A stretch of DNA of 64,000 nt from assembly GCA_030913685.1 (NCBI GenBank), contig CP133187.1:1981001-2045000 (forward strand), in the 5' to 3' direction. This DNA comes from Oscillospiraceae bacterium MB24-C1 (GTDB lineage Bacteria; Bacillota; Clostridia; Oscillospirales; Ruminococcaceae). How positions within the stretch are numbered: the first letter of the stretch is position 1; every line of letters begins with the position of its first letter. Made by a program: the position numbers and the translations under genes. Positions 54,012-63,669 of this stretch are shown here, in pieces. The notes under the pieces are model-generated. The model searched no databases. It worked only from the letters and a program-made list of their open reading frames with translations, and was not told the origin of the DNA.

Positions 54012-55391
54012 TTATTTTTTGCGGTAATAGACCGCACGGCCGGGGTAGATGGTTTGCTTTACGCGTCCCACGGCGAGCGCGTCGGGCGGTACGTCTGCGG
54101 TGACAGTGGTGGCAGCGGCGACATAAGCACCTTTTTGCACTCGCACCGGCGCAATCAGATTAGTGTTGCAACCGATAAAAGCGTCATCTTCCACAATGGT
54201 GCGAAACTTTTCGCGCCCGTTGTAGTTGACGGTCACAACGCCACAGCCCACGTTGATATGCGAACCGAAGTCGCTGTCGCCTATGTAAGTTAAATGTGCA
54301 AAAGAGGTCTTTTCGCCCACGGTGGAATTCTTAACCTCGACAAAATTGCCAATTTTAACACTGTCGGCAATGTCGCAGTTGGGCCTGATCTGTGCAAACG
54401 GGCCAATGCGCACACCATGACCGACGCGGCTTTTTTCAAGCCGGGAGCTGTCGATGGTACAGTCTGCGCCAATCTCGCAATCGATGATGTGGGTGTTTGG
54501 ACCGATGGTGCAGCCCTCGCCGATCACCGTGTTCCCGCACAGGATGGTACCGGGCAAAATCGTGGTGCCACACCCGATCTTGACATCTGGTCCGATGACA
54601 ACGCCGTCCACAATCGGAATGTCTACGCCGTTATCATAGTGCCGGTCAAGCACCGCGTCCCGCGCAATGCGGTTAAGCGTCGCCAAAGACCGTCGGTCGT
54701 TTGCGCCTAGCGCAATATCGGGGTTTGGACAAACGAATGCCCCTGCACGGCGTCCCGAGGATGTGGCGAGTCCAACCAGGTCGGTCAGATAATACTCACC
54801 CTGCGCATTTTGGGACCCCAGCAGCGGCAGAGAAGATATCAGATAAGAGATAGAGAACCAATAGGCGCCAGAGTTGACCTCATCAATTAAGAGATCCTGT
54901 ACAGAGGCGTCGGCCGCCTCTGTAATGCGCATAAAGCGGCTCTGTTCGCGCACGATGCGTCCGTATCGCCCGGGCTCTTTGAGCACGGCGGTTAACACGG
55001 TGACATCGTTTTGCTGCGCCTTGTGAAAAGATAACGCCGACTGCAGCGTATCTGCATCGATGAAAGGCGCATCGCCGCACAAAACCGCGACATGAGAAAC
55101 TCCTCGCGCCGCGGCACTTTTCAGAAAGTCCATAGCGCAGAGTACGGCATGGCCGGTACCTCGGCGGTCTGACTGAACAGCAGAACAAACCCCTGCGGGC
55201 AACAACTCTGTGACGCCGCGGGGGGAATCTGATATGACAACGCAGGTGTTACCACCTTGAATACCGGCGTTTTGGCAGGCATCCAGAACCCATGACAGCA
55301 TGGGCTTAAATAACACCTCGCAGCAGACCTTTTGTTTTGAAGATTTCATGCGTTTGCCGTCACCGGCGGCTAAAATGATAGCAGAAGTCAT
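54012..55391 (-). CDS. glmU: Bifunctional N-acetylglucosamine-1-phosphate uridyltransferase / glucosamine-1-phosphate acetyltransferase
   Basis: The 459-residue enzyme makes UDP-GlcNAc for cell-wall synthesis. The N-terminal pyrophosphorylase has LAAGDGKRMKSS at 7-18, where the common G-x-G-T-R-M has Lys for Thr, and QSDRRGTGHAVLCA. The C-terminal half is a left-handed beta helix with hexapeptide repeats (IGEGCTIGPNTHIID, VRIGPFAQIRPNCDI) and the acetyl-CoA end IGCNTNLIAPVRVQKGAYVA. The start is ATG 55391 behind GGAGGACAAAG. Confidence 0.96.
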   Translation of the reverse strand: MTSAIILAAGDGKRMKSSKQKVCCEVLFKPMLSWVLDACQNAGIQGGNTCVVISDSPRGVTELLPAGVCSAVQSDRRGTGHAVLCAMDFLKSAAARGVSHVAVLCGDAPFIDADTLQSALSFHKAQQNDVTVLTAVLKEPGRYGRIVREQSRFMRITEAADASVQDLLIDEVNSGAYWFSISYLISSLPLLGSQNAQGEYYLTDLVGLATSSGRRAGAFVCPNPDIALGANDRRSLATLNRIARDAVLDRHYDNGVDIPIVDGVVIGPDVKIGCGTTILPGTILCGNTVIGEGCTIGPNTHIIDCEIGADCTIDSSRLEKSRVGHGVRIGPFAQIRPNCDIADSVKIGNFVEVKNSTVGEKTSFAHLTYIGDSDFGSHINVGCGVVTVNYNGREKFRTIVEDDAFIGCNTNLIAPVRVQKGAYVAAATTVTADVPPDALAVGRVKQTIYPGRAVYYRKK

Positions 55392-55506
55392 CTTTGTCCT
55401 CCAAACGCAATAATACAATTATATTATGGCAAATAGTCCTGAAGTTTGCAACCCGTTTTTGTGTTTCTCGACTAATTGCGTAAAATTTTCGTTAAAAAGA
55501 AACAAA

Positions 55507-56637
55507 TTATCGCTCGTCAAACAATCCAACATGTGAATGACGATGTACGCCAAGCACCATGCCAATGCTTGCCCAGGTGAGCACGACCGAGGTTCCGCCC
55601 GCTGAAAACAGTGGCAGTGTGATACCGGCAACCGGTAGCAGCGACAGGCACATGCCGATAACCCAGATGGATTGAAAGGCGATCATGCCAAAAACGCCCA
55701 CGCAGATAAAACGCCCAAGCGGGTCTTTGGCACGCCGGGCATTGATTAAAATCAGTAGGCAAAGCACCGCCAATAGCAAGATAACGGCGCTACACCCCAC
55801 AAAACCGCCTGCTTCACCGATAAATGAAAAGATAAAATCATTGTGCATCTCAGGGACATATTGGTGATCACCAAACAAAACACCTTTACCCCAAATCTGG
55901 CCGGAGCCGATTGCGGTAAGTCCCAGGCTTTGTTGCCAACCGGTTCCTGTGGGATCAGAAGCGGGGTTAAACACCGTCATGATGCGCCCGCGCTTGTCAT
56001 TATCCAGAATAAAAAACCACGCAAACGGCGACGCAATAGCCATACCCAGCACCGAGACAGCGATATATTTTAGTTGAAGCCCAGCTGAAAACAGCATGAA
56101 CGCAAAGATGAAAACAAAGACCATCGCCGTGCCGTGGTCACCTTGCCCGACGACCATCAGTGTCGGGATGGCGCCGTGCAAACAAAGTGTTAAAAGTGTT
56201 CTTGGGTTGTTAACCGAATCTCTGACCTTTTCAAGATGCAATGCAAACGAAAAGATAAAGGCCAGTTTTAAAATTTCCGAGGGTTGAATGGTCATGCCGG
56301 TAAAGGGGATTTCAAGCCAAGCTTTATCGTCAATATAGCTGTATCGCTGTTTGCCTGCGATATAGGTTAGCGCCACCGTGCCCAGTGAAACGGGCATATA
56401 AATCTTCCACAGGTTTGCCAGCGAACGATAATCAAATACAGACAGCAAACAAGCTCCTGAAAAACCGATAAGCGTCGCTAAAAGCTGCGTGGCAAGTACT
56501 CTGAGCTTGATATAGCCGGACAGGTAAATTCCCCACAACATATAAGCCGACACCATCGAGCAGACCAGGCATAGCAACAGCAAAAGACGGTCGGTTCTTT
56601 TATAAAATTGTACGCAGCTGCGCCAAAATGAATTCAT
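55507..56637 (-). CDS. SEDS-family protein (RodA/FtsW/SpoVE)
   Basis: The 376-residue membrane protein has about ten helices. SEDS landmarks are MTIQPSEILKLAFIFSFA near 112-129, VVGQGDHGTAMVFVF near 156-170 and FSAGGTSVVLTWASIGMVLG near the end. These glycosyltransferases polymerise lipid II with a class B PBP. The length and G-D-x-G-T-A motif favour RodA or a rod-type paralogue, but FtsW or SpoVE cannot be excluded. The Y of the usual S-Y-G-G-S/T is replaced: the motif here is S-A-G-G-T. Confidence 0.88.
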   Translation of the reverse strand: MNSFWRSCVQFYKRTDRLLLLLCLVCSMVSAYMLWGIYLSGYIKLRVLATQLLATLIGFSGACLLSVFDYRSLANLWKIYMPVSLGTVALTYIAGKQRYSYIDDKAWLEIPFTGMTIQPSEILKLAFIFSFALHLEKVRDSVNNPRTLLTLCLHGAIPTLMVVGQGDHGTAMVFVFIFAFMLFSAGLQLKYIAVSVLGMAIASPFAWFFILDNDKRGRIMTVFNPASDPTGTGWQQSLGLTAIGSGQIWGKGVLFGDHQYVPEMHNDFIFSFIGEAGGFVGCSAVILLLAVLCLLILINARRAKDPLGRFICVGVFGMIAFQSIWVIGMCLSLLPVAGITLPLFSAGGTSVVLTWASIGMVLGVHRHSHVGLFDER

Positions 56638-56867
56638 ATTTCCTCCGAGCTCTAGTCAGTTTATATTAATAGAGTAAATGGATGAGTGTTTATCTATAAA
56701 ACGCCTGGGCGCTTGTTTTACGCTAATATAAAGGTAGAAACGCGCTTGCAAACGTATTTAGATTAATTATAGAGGAATCATTTTGCAAACACAAGCCACA
56801 GAAAGATGGAAAAATTGATGAAAGGATGGAAAAACGGCTTATAATTGTGCTATAATAACCGCAACAT
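56638..56867. other. Divergent intergenic region, SEDS gene and tsaE
   Basis: AT-rich region with an extended -10 for the rightward genes, TGTGCTATAAT (hexamer 56851-56856). No good -35 is visible. No gene is supported. Confidence 0.5.
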
Positions 56868-56935
56868 AGGTTTTATAGACGCTGATGTCTCATGGCGTGC
56901 CGACTTATCGGCTGCCTGTTGATAGGATAAAACCT
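56868..56935 (+). ncRNA. Structured leader RNA of the tsaE operon
   Basis: The segment folds as a closed junction. AGGTTTTAT (56868-56876) pairs perfectly with ATAAAACCT (56927-56935). Inside are AGAC/GTCT (56877-56890) and GCCGA-CTTA-TCGGC (56899-56912), which a GGC/GCC pair (56894-56896 with 56914-56916) extends. It starts about 5 bases after the predicted transcription start and ends shortly before GGGAGGAAAGG. I cannot assign it to a known riboswitch class. Confidence 0.5.
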
Positions 56936-56953
56936 GCTTTGGGAGGAAAGGCT

Positions 56954-56989
56954 GTGCCAGAAAAGTTTTTGGTACAGGACAGAGATTAA
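56954..56989 (+). CDS. Leader mini-ORF coupled to tsaE
   Basis: GTG at 56954 follows GGGAGGAAAGG with ideal spacing and opens an 11-codon frame, MPEKFLVQDRD, whose TAA shares its last A with the tsaE ATG. The tsaE start itself lacks a good binding site, so ribosomes finishing the mini-ORF probably start tsaE. It could also be an accidental frame. Confidence 0.4.
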   Translation: MPEKFLVQDRD

Positions 56990-57405
56990 TGCAGGAGATT
57001 GTTTCACATAGCCCTGAAGAGACCGAGGCGGCGGGAGAAAAACTTGCTGCTTTGCTTTGTGATGGCGATATCGTCGCCTATACCGGCGGACTTGGAATGG
57101 GCAAAACGGTGTTCACCCGTGGGCTTGCCAGGGGGCTGGGTATTACAGCCGACGTTTCGAGCCCCACGTTTTCGATCATAAACGAATATCGCGGTGTATC
57201 GCGTAGGCTTTGCCATGTGGATGCCTATCGCTTAAACAGCGCGGAGGATCTATTGGATACCGGATTTTACGACTATATTGATGCGGGGTGGATTGCGGCG
57301 GTGGAATGGAGCGAGCGGGTGTTGCCCAATGCTGCCGTCACCGTCGCTTTTATCCGCGTTGACGACCGGACACGCATCATCAGAATGGAGGGGAAGGGTC
57401 TGTGA
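56989..57405 (+). CDS. tsaE: tRNA threonylcarbamoyladenosine biosynthesis ATPase TsaE
   Basis: The 138-residue P-loop ATPase has Walker A GGLGMGKTVFTRGLARGLG near 35-53, SPTFSIINEY near 62-71, and HVDAYRLN near 78. With TsaB and TsaD it makes the t6A37 base of ANN-decoding tRNAs. It overlaps tsaB by four bases (GTGA). Its start lies at the stop of a mini-ORF. Confidence 0.95.
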   Translation: MQEIVSHSPEETEAAGEKLAALLCDGDIVAYTGGLGMGKTVFTRGLARGLGITADVSSPTFSIINEYRGVSRRLCHVDAYRLNSAEDLLDTGFYDYIDAGWIAAVEWSERVLPNAAVTVAFIRVDDRTRIIRMEGKGL

Positions 57406-58094
57406 TCACACTTGCGGTTGATACTTCCTCAAAAGCCTGTTCCTGTGCGCTGATGCGTGATGGATTGCTGCTGGGGGAAAGCTATTGCAACAACGGGCTT
57501 ACCCACTCATCGACCCTTATGGTTTTGGTGGAAAACACCCTTCGTACAGCAAATTTGCCATTTAAAGCGGTTGACCGGTTGGCGGTGAATGTTGGGCCAG
57601 GTTCCTATACCGGGCTTCGCATCGGACTCGCGGCGGTAAAGGGCATGGCACTGGCGCATAATACGCCTTGCGTCGGTGTTTCGACGCTGCTGTCGCTGGC
57701 TTATAATGTGTTACCGTTTGAAGGTGTTGTCTGCGCTGCGCTCGACGCGCGGGTGGGACAGGTTTTTGCCGCGCTGTTTTCAGTCAAGGAGGGCAGGGTC
57801 ACCCGGCTGAGCGAGGATGGCGCGATGACGCTTGAAGCGTTGGGCGAGCGCTTGCCGGATGGCGCCATGGTATGTGGTGACGGCGCACAGCTAGTGTGCG
57901 GGCGCTTTCCAGAGAAGGGGTTGCGGCTTGCACCCGCCGCTTTGCAATATCAACGTGCCGCATCGGTGGCGCAGGCGGCAATATCGGAGGATTATCCGGT
58001 TGTTTCGGCTACCGAGCTGACGGCGGAATATCATAGAAAATCTCAGGCCGAGCGGGAACGTGAGGCTAAACAGCAATTGGAGGAAGAAAAATAA
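57402..58094 (+). CDS. tsaB: tRNA threonylcarbamoyladenosine biosynthesis protein TsaB
   Basis: The 230-residue ASKHA-type protein has VDTSSKACSCAL near 6-17, NNGLTHSSTLM in the place of the usual H-S-x-x-L-x-P, and NVGPGSYTGLRIGLAAVKGMA (in parts, near 64-84). It dimerises with TsaD. The start is GTG in a GTGA overlap with tsaE. rimI and tsaD, often next in line, are absent here; rpiB follows with a TAATG overlap. Confidence 0.94.
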   Translation: MITLAVDTSSKACSCALMRDGLLLGESYCNNGLTHSSTLMVLVENTLRTANLPFKAVDRLAVNVGPGSYTGLRIGLAAVKGMALAHNTPCVGVSTLLSLAYNVLPFEGVVCAALDARVGQVFAALFSVKEGRVTRLSEDGAMTLEALGERLPDGAMVCGDGAQLVCGRFPEKGLRLAPAALQYQRAASVAQAAISEDYPVVSATELTAEYHRKSQAEREREAKQQLEEEK

Positions 58095-58543
58095 TGATCT
58101 TAGCATTGGGGAGCGACCACGGTGGTTATGAGCTAAAGGAAGAAATCAAAAAGCATCTTGACGCGCGGGGCGTCGCGTATAAGGATTTTGGCTGTTACTC
58201 GACGGCTTCGGTCGATTACCCCGTGGTGGCCGCAGAGGTGGCAAGAGCCGTGGTAAGCGGCGAATATGCACGCGGGCTGCTGTTTTGCGGTACCGGCATC
58301 GGAATCTCGATGGCTGCTAATAAGGTAAAGGGCATTCGAGCCGCCTGCTGCTCTGACTATTTTTCTGCTAAATACACTCGGCTGCACAACGATGCCAACA
58401 TTTTGTGTATGGGCGGCCGTATTGTGGGTACAGGACTGGCCATTGAGCTGGTGGATGTTTTTCTGGATACCGAATTCGAGGGCGGAGAGCGGCATCAGCG
58501 TCGAGTGGATCTGATCTCCCAAATTGAATCGGAAGAGAAGTAG
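58094..58543 (+). CDS. rpiB: Ribose-5-phosphate isomerase B
   Basis: The 149-residue enzyme interconverts ribulose- and ribose-5-phosphate. LGSDHGGYELKEE at 5-17, the catalytic cysteine in LLFCGTGIGISMAANKVKGIRAA (in parts, near 60-80) and HNDANILCMGGR near 100 are all kept. It supplies ribose phosphate to PRPP synthesis (prs). It overlaps tsaB by one base (TAATG). Confidence 0.95.
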   Translation: MILALGSDHGGYELKEEIKKHLDARGVAYKDFGCYSTASVDYPVVAAEVARAVVSGEYARGLLFCGTGIGISMAANKVKGIRAACCSDYFSAKYTRLHNDANILCMGGRIVGTGLAIELVDVFLDTEFEGGERHQRRVDLISQIESEEK

Positions 58544-58546
58544 CTC

Positions 58547-59272
58547 ATGACACCGATTGCAATCTTGGCATTTTTGGTTACTTGCGTTGCGGGGGCTGTT
58601 GTCCAGACCACCACTGGCTTTGGCTTTGGTATTCTCTGCATGGCAATTTACCCCTATATTTTGCCAAGTTATCTACAGGCAACGGCAGTTAGTTCAATCT
58701 GCGCCGCTACCATGTCGAGCATGGTGGCGATTCGATGCAGAAAGCACATTAACTTTAAAATAATACTTCCGCTGTTTATAGGTTATAGTATCGCTTCGGT
58801 TTGGAGCATACGCTACGCTAAAACACAGTCCGAGGGGCTAATGGTGAAGCTTCTGGGCGTTGTACTAATTTTAGTTAGCATCTATTTTATATTTTTTAGC
58901 GGTAAAGTTCGTATCAAGCCTACCTTTATAAATGGGGTTGCGGCGGGGCTGATTGGCGGCGTGGGTTCCGGTATGTTCAGTATTGGTGGTCCCCCGGTTG
59001 TCATCTACCTAATGTCCGCTATTTCGGATAAAGATGAATACCGGGCTTGTTCGCTCACCTATTTTGCCATTGGCAGCTGGTATGTTTCCGCCGCGCGCTG
59101 GCTCAACGGTGTTTTTGATGCCCAAACGGTTTATCTATGGCTAATGGCCATTGCTGCACTCTTTGTGGGAACCTATATCGGCAATCTCATCTTTGACCGC
59201 ATCAATGCGGTGACATTAAAGCGTCTGGTTTATTGCTTTATGGCAGTTTCGGGCGTGACCATGTTGTTTTAA
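58547..59272 (+). CDS. TauE/SafE-family permease
   Basis: The 241-residue membrane protein has about eight helices. The first repeat starts with VTCVAGAVVQTTTGFGFGI and the second with GLIGGVGSGMFSIGGPPVVIYL (in parts), the typical TauE/SafE G-x-G-G-x-x pattern. Family members export sulfite, sulfoacetate or other organic anions. The substrate is unknown. It follows rpiB by three bases and is probably in the tsaE operon. Confidence 0.88.
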   Translation: MTPIAILAFLVTCVAGAVVQTTTGFGFGILCMAIYPYILPSYLQATAVSSICAATMSSMVAIRCRKHINFKIILPLFIGYSIASVWSIRYAKTQSEGLMVKLLGVVLILVSIYFIFFSGKVRIKPTFINGVAAGLIGGVGSGMFSIGGPPVVIYLMSAISDKDEYRACSLTYFAIGSWYVSAARWLNGVFDAQTVYLWLMAIAALFVGTYIGNLIFDRINAVTLKRLVYCFMAVSGVTMLF

Positions 59273-59338
59273 CATAGGTACCTATTATATATAGTAGTGT
59301 GCCGTCACACAATAATTATCATACAGGAGGGCCTAAAA

Positions 59339-59968
59339 ATGTTAACACCTATTATTACCGACCACCCCCTCATCCAGCATAAAGTCACTCTGATCCGTGA
59401 CAAGAACACCCCCTGCAAGGAATTCCGCGAGCTGATCAGCGAGATCTCGATGCTCATGTGCTATGAGGCAACCCGCGATCTGCCATTAAAAGAGATTGAA
59501 ATCGAAACACCCATGACCGTGACCAAGTCCAAGGTCATTTCGGGCAGAAAACTTGCCTTTGTACCGATTCTGCGCGCGGGCCTCGGTATGAGTGATGGTA
59601 TGCTGGCGCTGGTTCCGGCAGCTAAGGTAGGCCATATCGGTATGTACCGCGATCCCGAGACCCATATTCCCCATGAGTATTACTGCAAGCTGCCCGCTGA
59701 CATTGAAGAGCGTGACGTCATTTTACTGGACCCTATGCTGGCCACCGGCGGTTCTGCGATAGACGCCGTGCACGCCGTGAAGAAGCGCAATCCTCGCAGC
59801 ATCAAGTTTGTTTGTATCATTGCCGCGCCCGAGGGCATTGAGGCACTGACCACCGCGCACCCCGACGTACAGATTTACGCCGCGGCTCGCGATGAACGTT
59901 TAAATGAAAATAAGTATATTCTCCCCGGTCTCGGCGACGCTGGTGACCGCATCTTTGGCACAAAGTAA
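59339..59968 (+). CDS. upp: Uracil phosphoribosyltransferase
   Basis: The 209-residue salvage enzyme makes UMP from uracil and PRPP. It starts at ATG 59339 behind [24 protein letters not shown] near 76-90, the PRPP loop [12 protein letters not shown] near 126-137 and the uracil site [12 protein letters not shown] near the C terminus are kept. It complements the de novo pyr operon in this window. Confidence 0.97.
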   Translation: MLTPIITDHPLIQHKVTLIRDKNTPCKEFRELISEISMLMCYEATRDLPLKEIEIETPMTVTKSKVISGRKLAFVPILRAGLGMSDGMLALVPAAKVGHIGMYRDPETHIPHEYYCKLPADIEERDVILLDPMLATGGSAIDAVHAVKKRNPRSIKFVCIIAAPEGIEALTTAHPDVQIYAAARDERLNENKYILPGLGDAGDRIFGTK

Positions 59969-60018
59969 AACCCGGTTCGATCATAAGCGAGCCGACACCA
60001 ATTCAAGGAGGAAAGTGC

Positions 60019-61209
60019 ATGAGTATGTTTGACAAAAAGACTGTTGAGGATATTGATGTTTCTCAGAAAAAGGTTCTTGTTCGCTGTGATTTCAACGTGC
60101 CGTTGGCGGAGGGGGAAATCACCGACGACAAGCGTATTGTCGCGTCACTGCCAACCATAAAATATCTGTTGTCAAAGGGCGCGGCGGTTATTCTTTGTTC
60201 GCATCTGGGCCGTCCGAAAAACGGTCCGGAAGAAAAATACTCTATGAAACCGGTCGCCAAACGGCTTGAAGAGCTGCTGGGTCAACCCGTGGGACTTGCC
60301 GCCGACGTTGTTGGAGAAGATGCGCAGACAAAAGCCAAGGCACTTAAAAGCGGCGAAGTTCTAATGCTTGAAAACGTTCGTTTTGAAAAGGGCGAGACAA
60401 AAAACGATCCAGCGCTTTCTGCCAATTTTGCTGCGTTGGCCGACATCTTTGTCAACGACGCGTTCGGTACTGCGCACCGCGCCCATTGCTCTACGGCGGG
60501 TGTCGCCGAGCATCTGCCAGCGGTCAGTGGATATCTCATTGGCAAAGAACTGGCCGTGATGGGCAGGGCACTGACCAACCCTGAGCGCCCGTTTGTCGCG
60601 ATCTTGGGCGGTGCCAAGGTCTCGGACAAAATCGGTGTAATCGAAAGCCTGTTGGACAAGGCTGATAGCATTATCATCGGTGGTGGCATGGCCTATACCT
60701 TCTTTGCGGCACAGGGGCGCGAAATTGGCACCTCCATCTGCGAACAAGAGAAAATTGATATTGCCCGCCAGCTTCTCCAAAAGGCTGAGCAGAAGGGCGT
60801 GGCGCTTCTTCTGCCTGAGGACAACGTTGTAGCCGATAAATTTGCCGAGGACGCGGCGACTCAGACTGTTTCTTCCACTGCTATTCCTGCGGGCTGGATG
60901 GGCATGGATATTGGTCCTAAGACGATGGCGCGTTATGCGCATGTCATTAAAAAAGCCAAGACTGTTGTATGGAACGGGCCGATGGGTGTGTTTGAGATGC
61001 CCAAATTTGCCGAAGGCACCCGCGCTGTGGCGCAGGCGATGGCCGATTCCAACGCCGTGACCATCATCGGCGGTGGCGATTCTGCTGCGGCAGCGGCGCA
61101 GCTCGGGTTTGAGGATAAAATGACGCATATTTCCACCGGCGGCGGTGCTTCGCTTGAGTTCCTTGAAGGGCTTGAGTTGCCTGGCATTGCTTGCCTTAAC
61201 GACCGCTAG
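60019..61209 (+). CDS. pgk: Phosphoglycerate kinase
   Basis: The 396-residue glycolytic enzyme converts 1,3-bisphosphoglycerate and ADP to 3-phosphoglycerate and [14 protein letters not shown] near 19-29, LCSHLGRPK near 58, the [18 protein letters not shown] helix, and the C-terminal [15 protein letters not shown] nucleotide motif are intact. The start follows AAGGAGGAAAG. It is the first gene of pgk-tpiA-gpmI. Confidence 0.97.
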   Translation: MSMFDKKTVEDIDVSQKKVLVRCDFNVPLAEGEITDDKRIVASLPTIKYLLSKGAAVILCSHLGRPKNGPEEKYSMKPVAKRLEELLGQPVGLAADVVGEDAQTKAKALKSGEVLMLENVRFEKGETKNDPALSANFAALADIFVNDAFGTAHRAHCSTAGVAEHLPAVSGYLIGKELAVMGRALTNPERPFVAILGGAKVSDKIGVIESLLDKADSIIIGGGMAYTFFAAQGREIGTSICEQEKIDIARQLLQKAEQKGVALLLPEDNVVADKFAEDAATQTVSSTAIPAGWMGMDIGPKTMARYAHVIKKAKTVVWNGPMGVFEMPKFAEGTRAVAQAMADSNAVTIIGGGDSAAAAAQLGFEDKMTHISTGGGASLEFLEGLELPGIACLNDR

Positions 61210-61228
61210 GTCAAAGGAGGGGACAGCT

Positions 61229-62002
61229 GTGGAGGACATGAAAAGAACGCCGATTATTGCCGGAAATTGGAAGATGAACCTACTGCGTACACAGGCGATC
61301 ACGCTGATTGAGGCGCTAAAACCGCTGGTGGCCAACGCCACTTGCGAAGTGGTGACCTGTGTACCGTTCACAGATATCGACTGTGTGGCCGCGGCGGTAA
61401 AGGGCAGCCCCATTCATGTGGGTGCGCAAAACTGCCACTGGGCCGAAAGCGGCGCTTTTACGGGCGAAATCTCTGCAAACATGCTTGCAGAGCTTGGTGT
61501 ACGCTATGTTGTTTTGGGGCATTCTGAGCGGCGGCAGTATTTTGGTGAGACCGACGAGACGGTGAACGCGCGGCTTAAAGCTGTTTTGGACGCTGGCCTG
61601 CGTGCCATTGTATGCGTGGGCGAGTCGCTTTCACAGCGCGAAGCCGACCAGACGATGGTGGTTATTGACCGGCAGATTGAAGGCGCATTTAGCGCTATAA
61701 CAGAAGCGCAATTACAGAACATTGTCATTGCTTATGAGCCGATCTGGGCGATAGGCACCGGCAAAACTGCCACCGCAGAACAAGCACAAGCTGTCTGTGG
61801 TGCCATCCGTCAGAAGATTGAAGCGTTGTACGGGCAGGATGCCGCCAAGTCGCTGCGTATTCAGTACGGCGGCTCAATGAACGCCAAAAATGCCGCCGAG
61901 CTTCTTAGTCAACCAGACATTGACGGCGGGCTGATTGGGGGCGCTTCACTAAAGGCGGCAGACTTTAATGAGATTGTCAGAGCTGCTTCAAATATGATGT
62001 AA
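61229..62002 (+). CDS. tpiA: Triose-phosphate isomerase
   Basis: The 257-residue enzyme interconverts DHAP and glyceraldehyde-3-phosphate. GNWKMN supplies the catalytic Lys, GHSERRQYF the His, and AYEPIWAIGTG the Glu and the start of the loop. The start is GTG 61229, six bases after AAAGGAGGGG; ATG 61238 would give 254 residues and is an alternative. It lies 19 bases after pgk. Confidence 0.97.
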   Translation: MEDMKRTPIIAGNWKMNLLRTQAITLIEALKPLVANATCEVVTCVPFTDIDCVAAAVKGSPIHVGAQNCHWAESGAFTGEISANMLAELGVRYVVLGHSERRQYFGETDETVNARLKAVLDAGLRAIVCVGESLSQREADQTMVVIDRQIEGAFSAITEAQLQNIVIAYEPIWAIGTGKTATAEQAQAVCGAIRQKIEALYGQDAAKSLRIQYGGSMNAKNAAELLSQPDIDGGLIGGASLKAADFNEIVRAASNMM

Positions 62003-62055
62003 TGAATTACTGCGGCGCAATTTTGGCGTCGCAGTAGTACTAAGAGGTAAAAAAA

Positions 62056-63564
62056 TTGAAAAAACCGATTATGTTGATGATTCTAGACGGCTATGGCCTA
62101 CGCAATGAGACGAAGGGCAATGCGATTTATGCCGCCAAAAAACCAAATATCGACCGACTTATGCAGCGATGGCCCTGCACAACGCTGGGGGCGTCGGGGC
62201 TGAATGTCGGTCTGCCCGATGGGCAGATGGGTAACTCAGAGGTTGGGCATACCAACATCGGCGCCGGACGGGTGGTCTATCAAGAACTTACAAGAATCTC
62301 AAAGTCAATTATCGATGGTGAGTTCGAAAACAATCCTGTTTTGAACGCGGCCATAGATGCACTAGGCAACGACGGAACACTCCATCTGATGGGACTGCTT
62401 TCTGACGGTGGTGTACATAGTCATTACACCCATTTGTACGCGCTGCTTGCGTTGGCAAAGCGCCGCGGGCTTAAAAAGGTCGCCGTACACAGCTTTTTGG
62501 ACGGCCGTGATACGGACCCCAAGAGCGGTGCGGGTTATCTGCGCGATTTGCAGGCGGAACTGGCACGCGTCGGGGTTGGCTACTGTGCCTCGGTTGTTGG
62601 ACGTTATTACGCGATGGACCGCGATAAGCGTTGGGATCGTGTGCAGCAGGCCTATAATGTGGTGGCCCATGGCATTGGTACATCTTTTACCGATGCGGTG
62701 GAAGCTGTTGAGTCCAGCTATGCACAAGGCGTAACAGATGAGTTTGTCAAGCCGATGGTGACCGACGGCTATTCCGGTGTCAAGGACGGCGACGCCGTTA
62801 TTTTCTATAACTTCAGGCCTGACCGCGCGAGAGAACTTTCTCGTGCAATGCTCGACGATTCTTTTGACGGCTTTGAGCGGGTGCGCCCAAAGCTGGCGGC
62901 CTATGTCTGCATGACCAGCTATGATGTCACGATGCCCAACTGCACGGTGGCTTTTGCCCCGCAGAGCCTTGACAAGACGCTGGGCGAGGTGGTGGAGGAA
63001 GCGGGTTTGCGCCAACTGAGAATTGCCGAAACTGAAAAATATGCGCATGTTACCTTTTTCTTTAATGGTGGCGTCGAAGCGCCGTTCCCCCACGAAGATC
63101 GTATTCTTGTAGACTCACCCAAGGTGGCTACATATGATCTACAGCCCGAAATGAGCGCCTATATCGTAACCGACAAGCTGCTTGAGGCGATTGAAAAAAA
63201 CGATTATGGTCTGATTATCCTCAATTTTGCCAACTGTGATATGGTCGGGCATACCGGCGTGTTCCAAGCCGCAGTGAAGGCGGTTGAGACGGTTGACGCC
63301 TGTATTGGGAAAATTACCGATAAAATTCTGGCCCTCGGCGGGGCTGTACTTATAACAGCTGACCACGGTAACGCTGACGAGATGGAAAATGCCGATGGTA
63401 GTCCTATGACAGCGCATACCACAAATTTGGTGCCGGTTATCGCGGCAGGATGTAGCCAAGAAATGCGTGAAGGTGGCGCTCTGTGTGACTTAGCACCCAC
63501 ATTGCTTTCGCTACTAGGTATTCCCCAGCCGGAGGAGATGACCGGGAAGTCTCTGTTCATGTGA
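62056..63564 (+). CDS. gpmI: 2,3-bisphosphoglycerate-independent phosphoglycerate mutase
   Basis: The 502-residue manganese enzyme converts 3- to 2-phosphoglycerate. DGYG near 10-13 and ADHGNADEME near 438 bind metal; the phosphorylated serine is in MGNSEVGHTNIGAGR near 58-72; SFLDGRDTDP lies near 150. The start is TTG 62056 behind AAGAGGTAA. gapA and eno, its usual partners, are not in the window. Confidence 0.97.
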   Translation: MKKPIMLMILDGYGLRNETKGNAIYAAKKPNIDRLMQRWPCTTLGASGLNVGLPDGQMGNSEVGHTNIGAGRVVYQELTRISKSIIDGEFENNPVLNAAIDALGNDGTLHLMGLLSDGGVHSHYTHLYALLALAKRRGLKKVAVHSFLDGRDTDPKSGAGYLRDLQAELARVGVGYCASVVGRYYAMDRDKRWDRVQQAYNVVAHGIGTSFTDAVEAVESSYAQGVTDEFVKPMVTDGYSGVKDGDAVIFYNFRPDRARELSRAMLDDSFDGFERVRPKLAAYVCMTSYDVTMPNCTVAFAPQSLDKTLGEVVEEAGLRQLRIAETEKYAHVTFFFNGGVEAPFPHEDRILVDSPKVATYDLQPEMSAYIVTDKLLEAIEKNDYGLIILNFANCDMVGHTGVFQAAVKAVETVDACIGKITDKILALGGAVLITADHGNADEMENADGSPMTAHTTNLVPVIAAGCSQEMREGGALCDLAPTLLSLLGIPQPEEMTGKSLFM

Positions 63565-63669
63565 TATAGAAATGGATATTTTTATTGCGAACAGGATAAA
63601 ATTGTAGTATGATAGCAGTATTAAGCTGAAATATGATTCGGTTGTTTTATTTAATTAGGAGGATGTTTG

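Noticed and set aside
60361..61413. Long minus-strand frame opposite pgk and tpiA
   Set aside because: It is antisense to two certain glycolytic genes and results from their codon bias.
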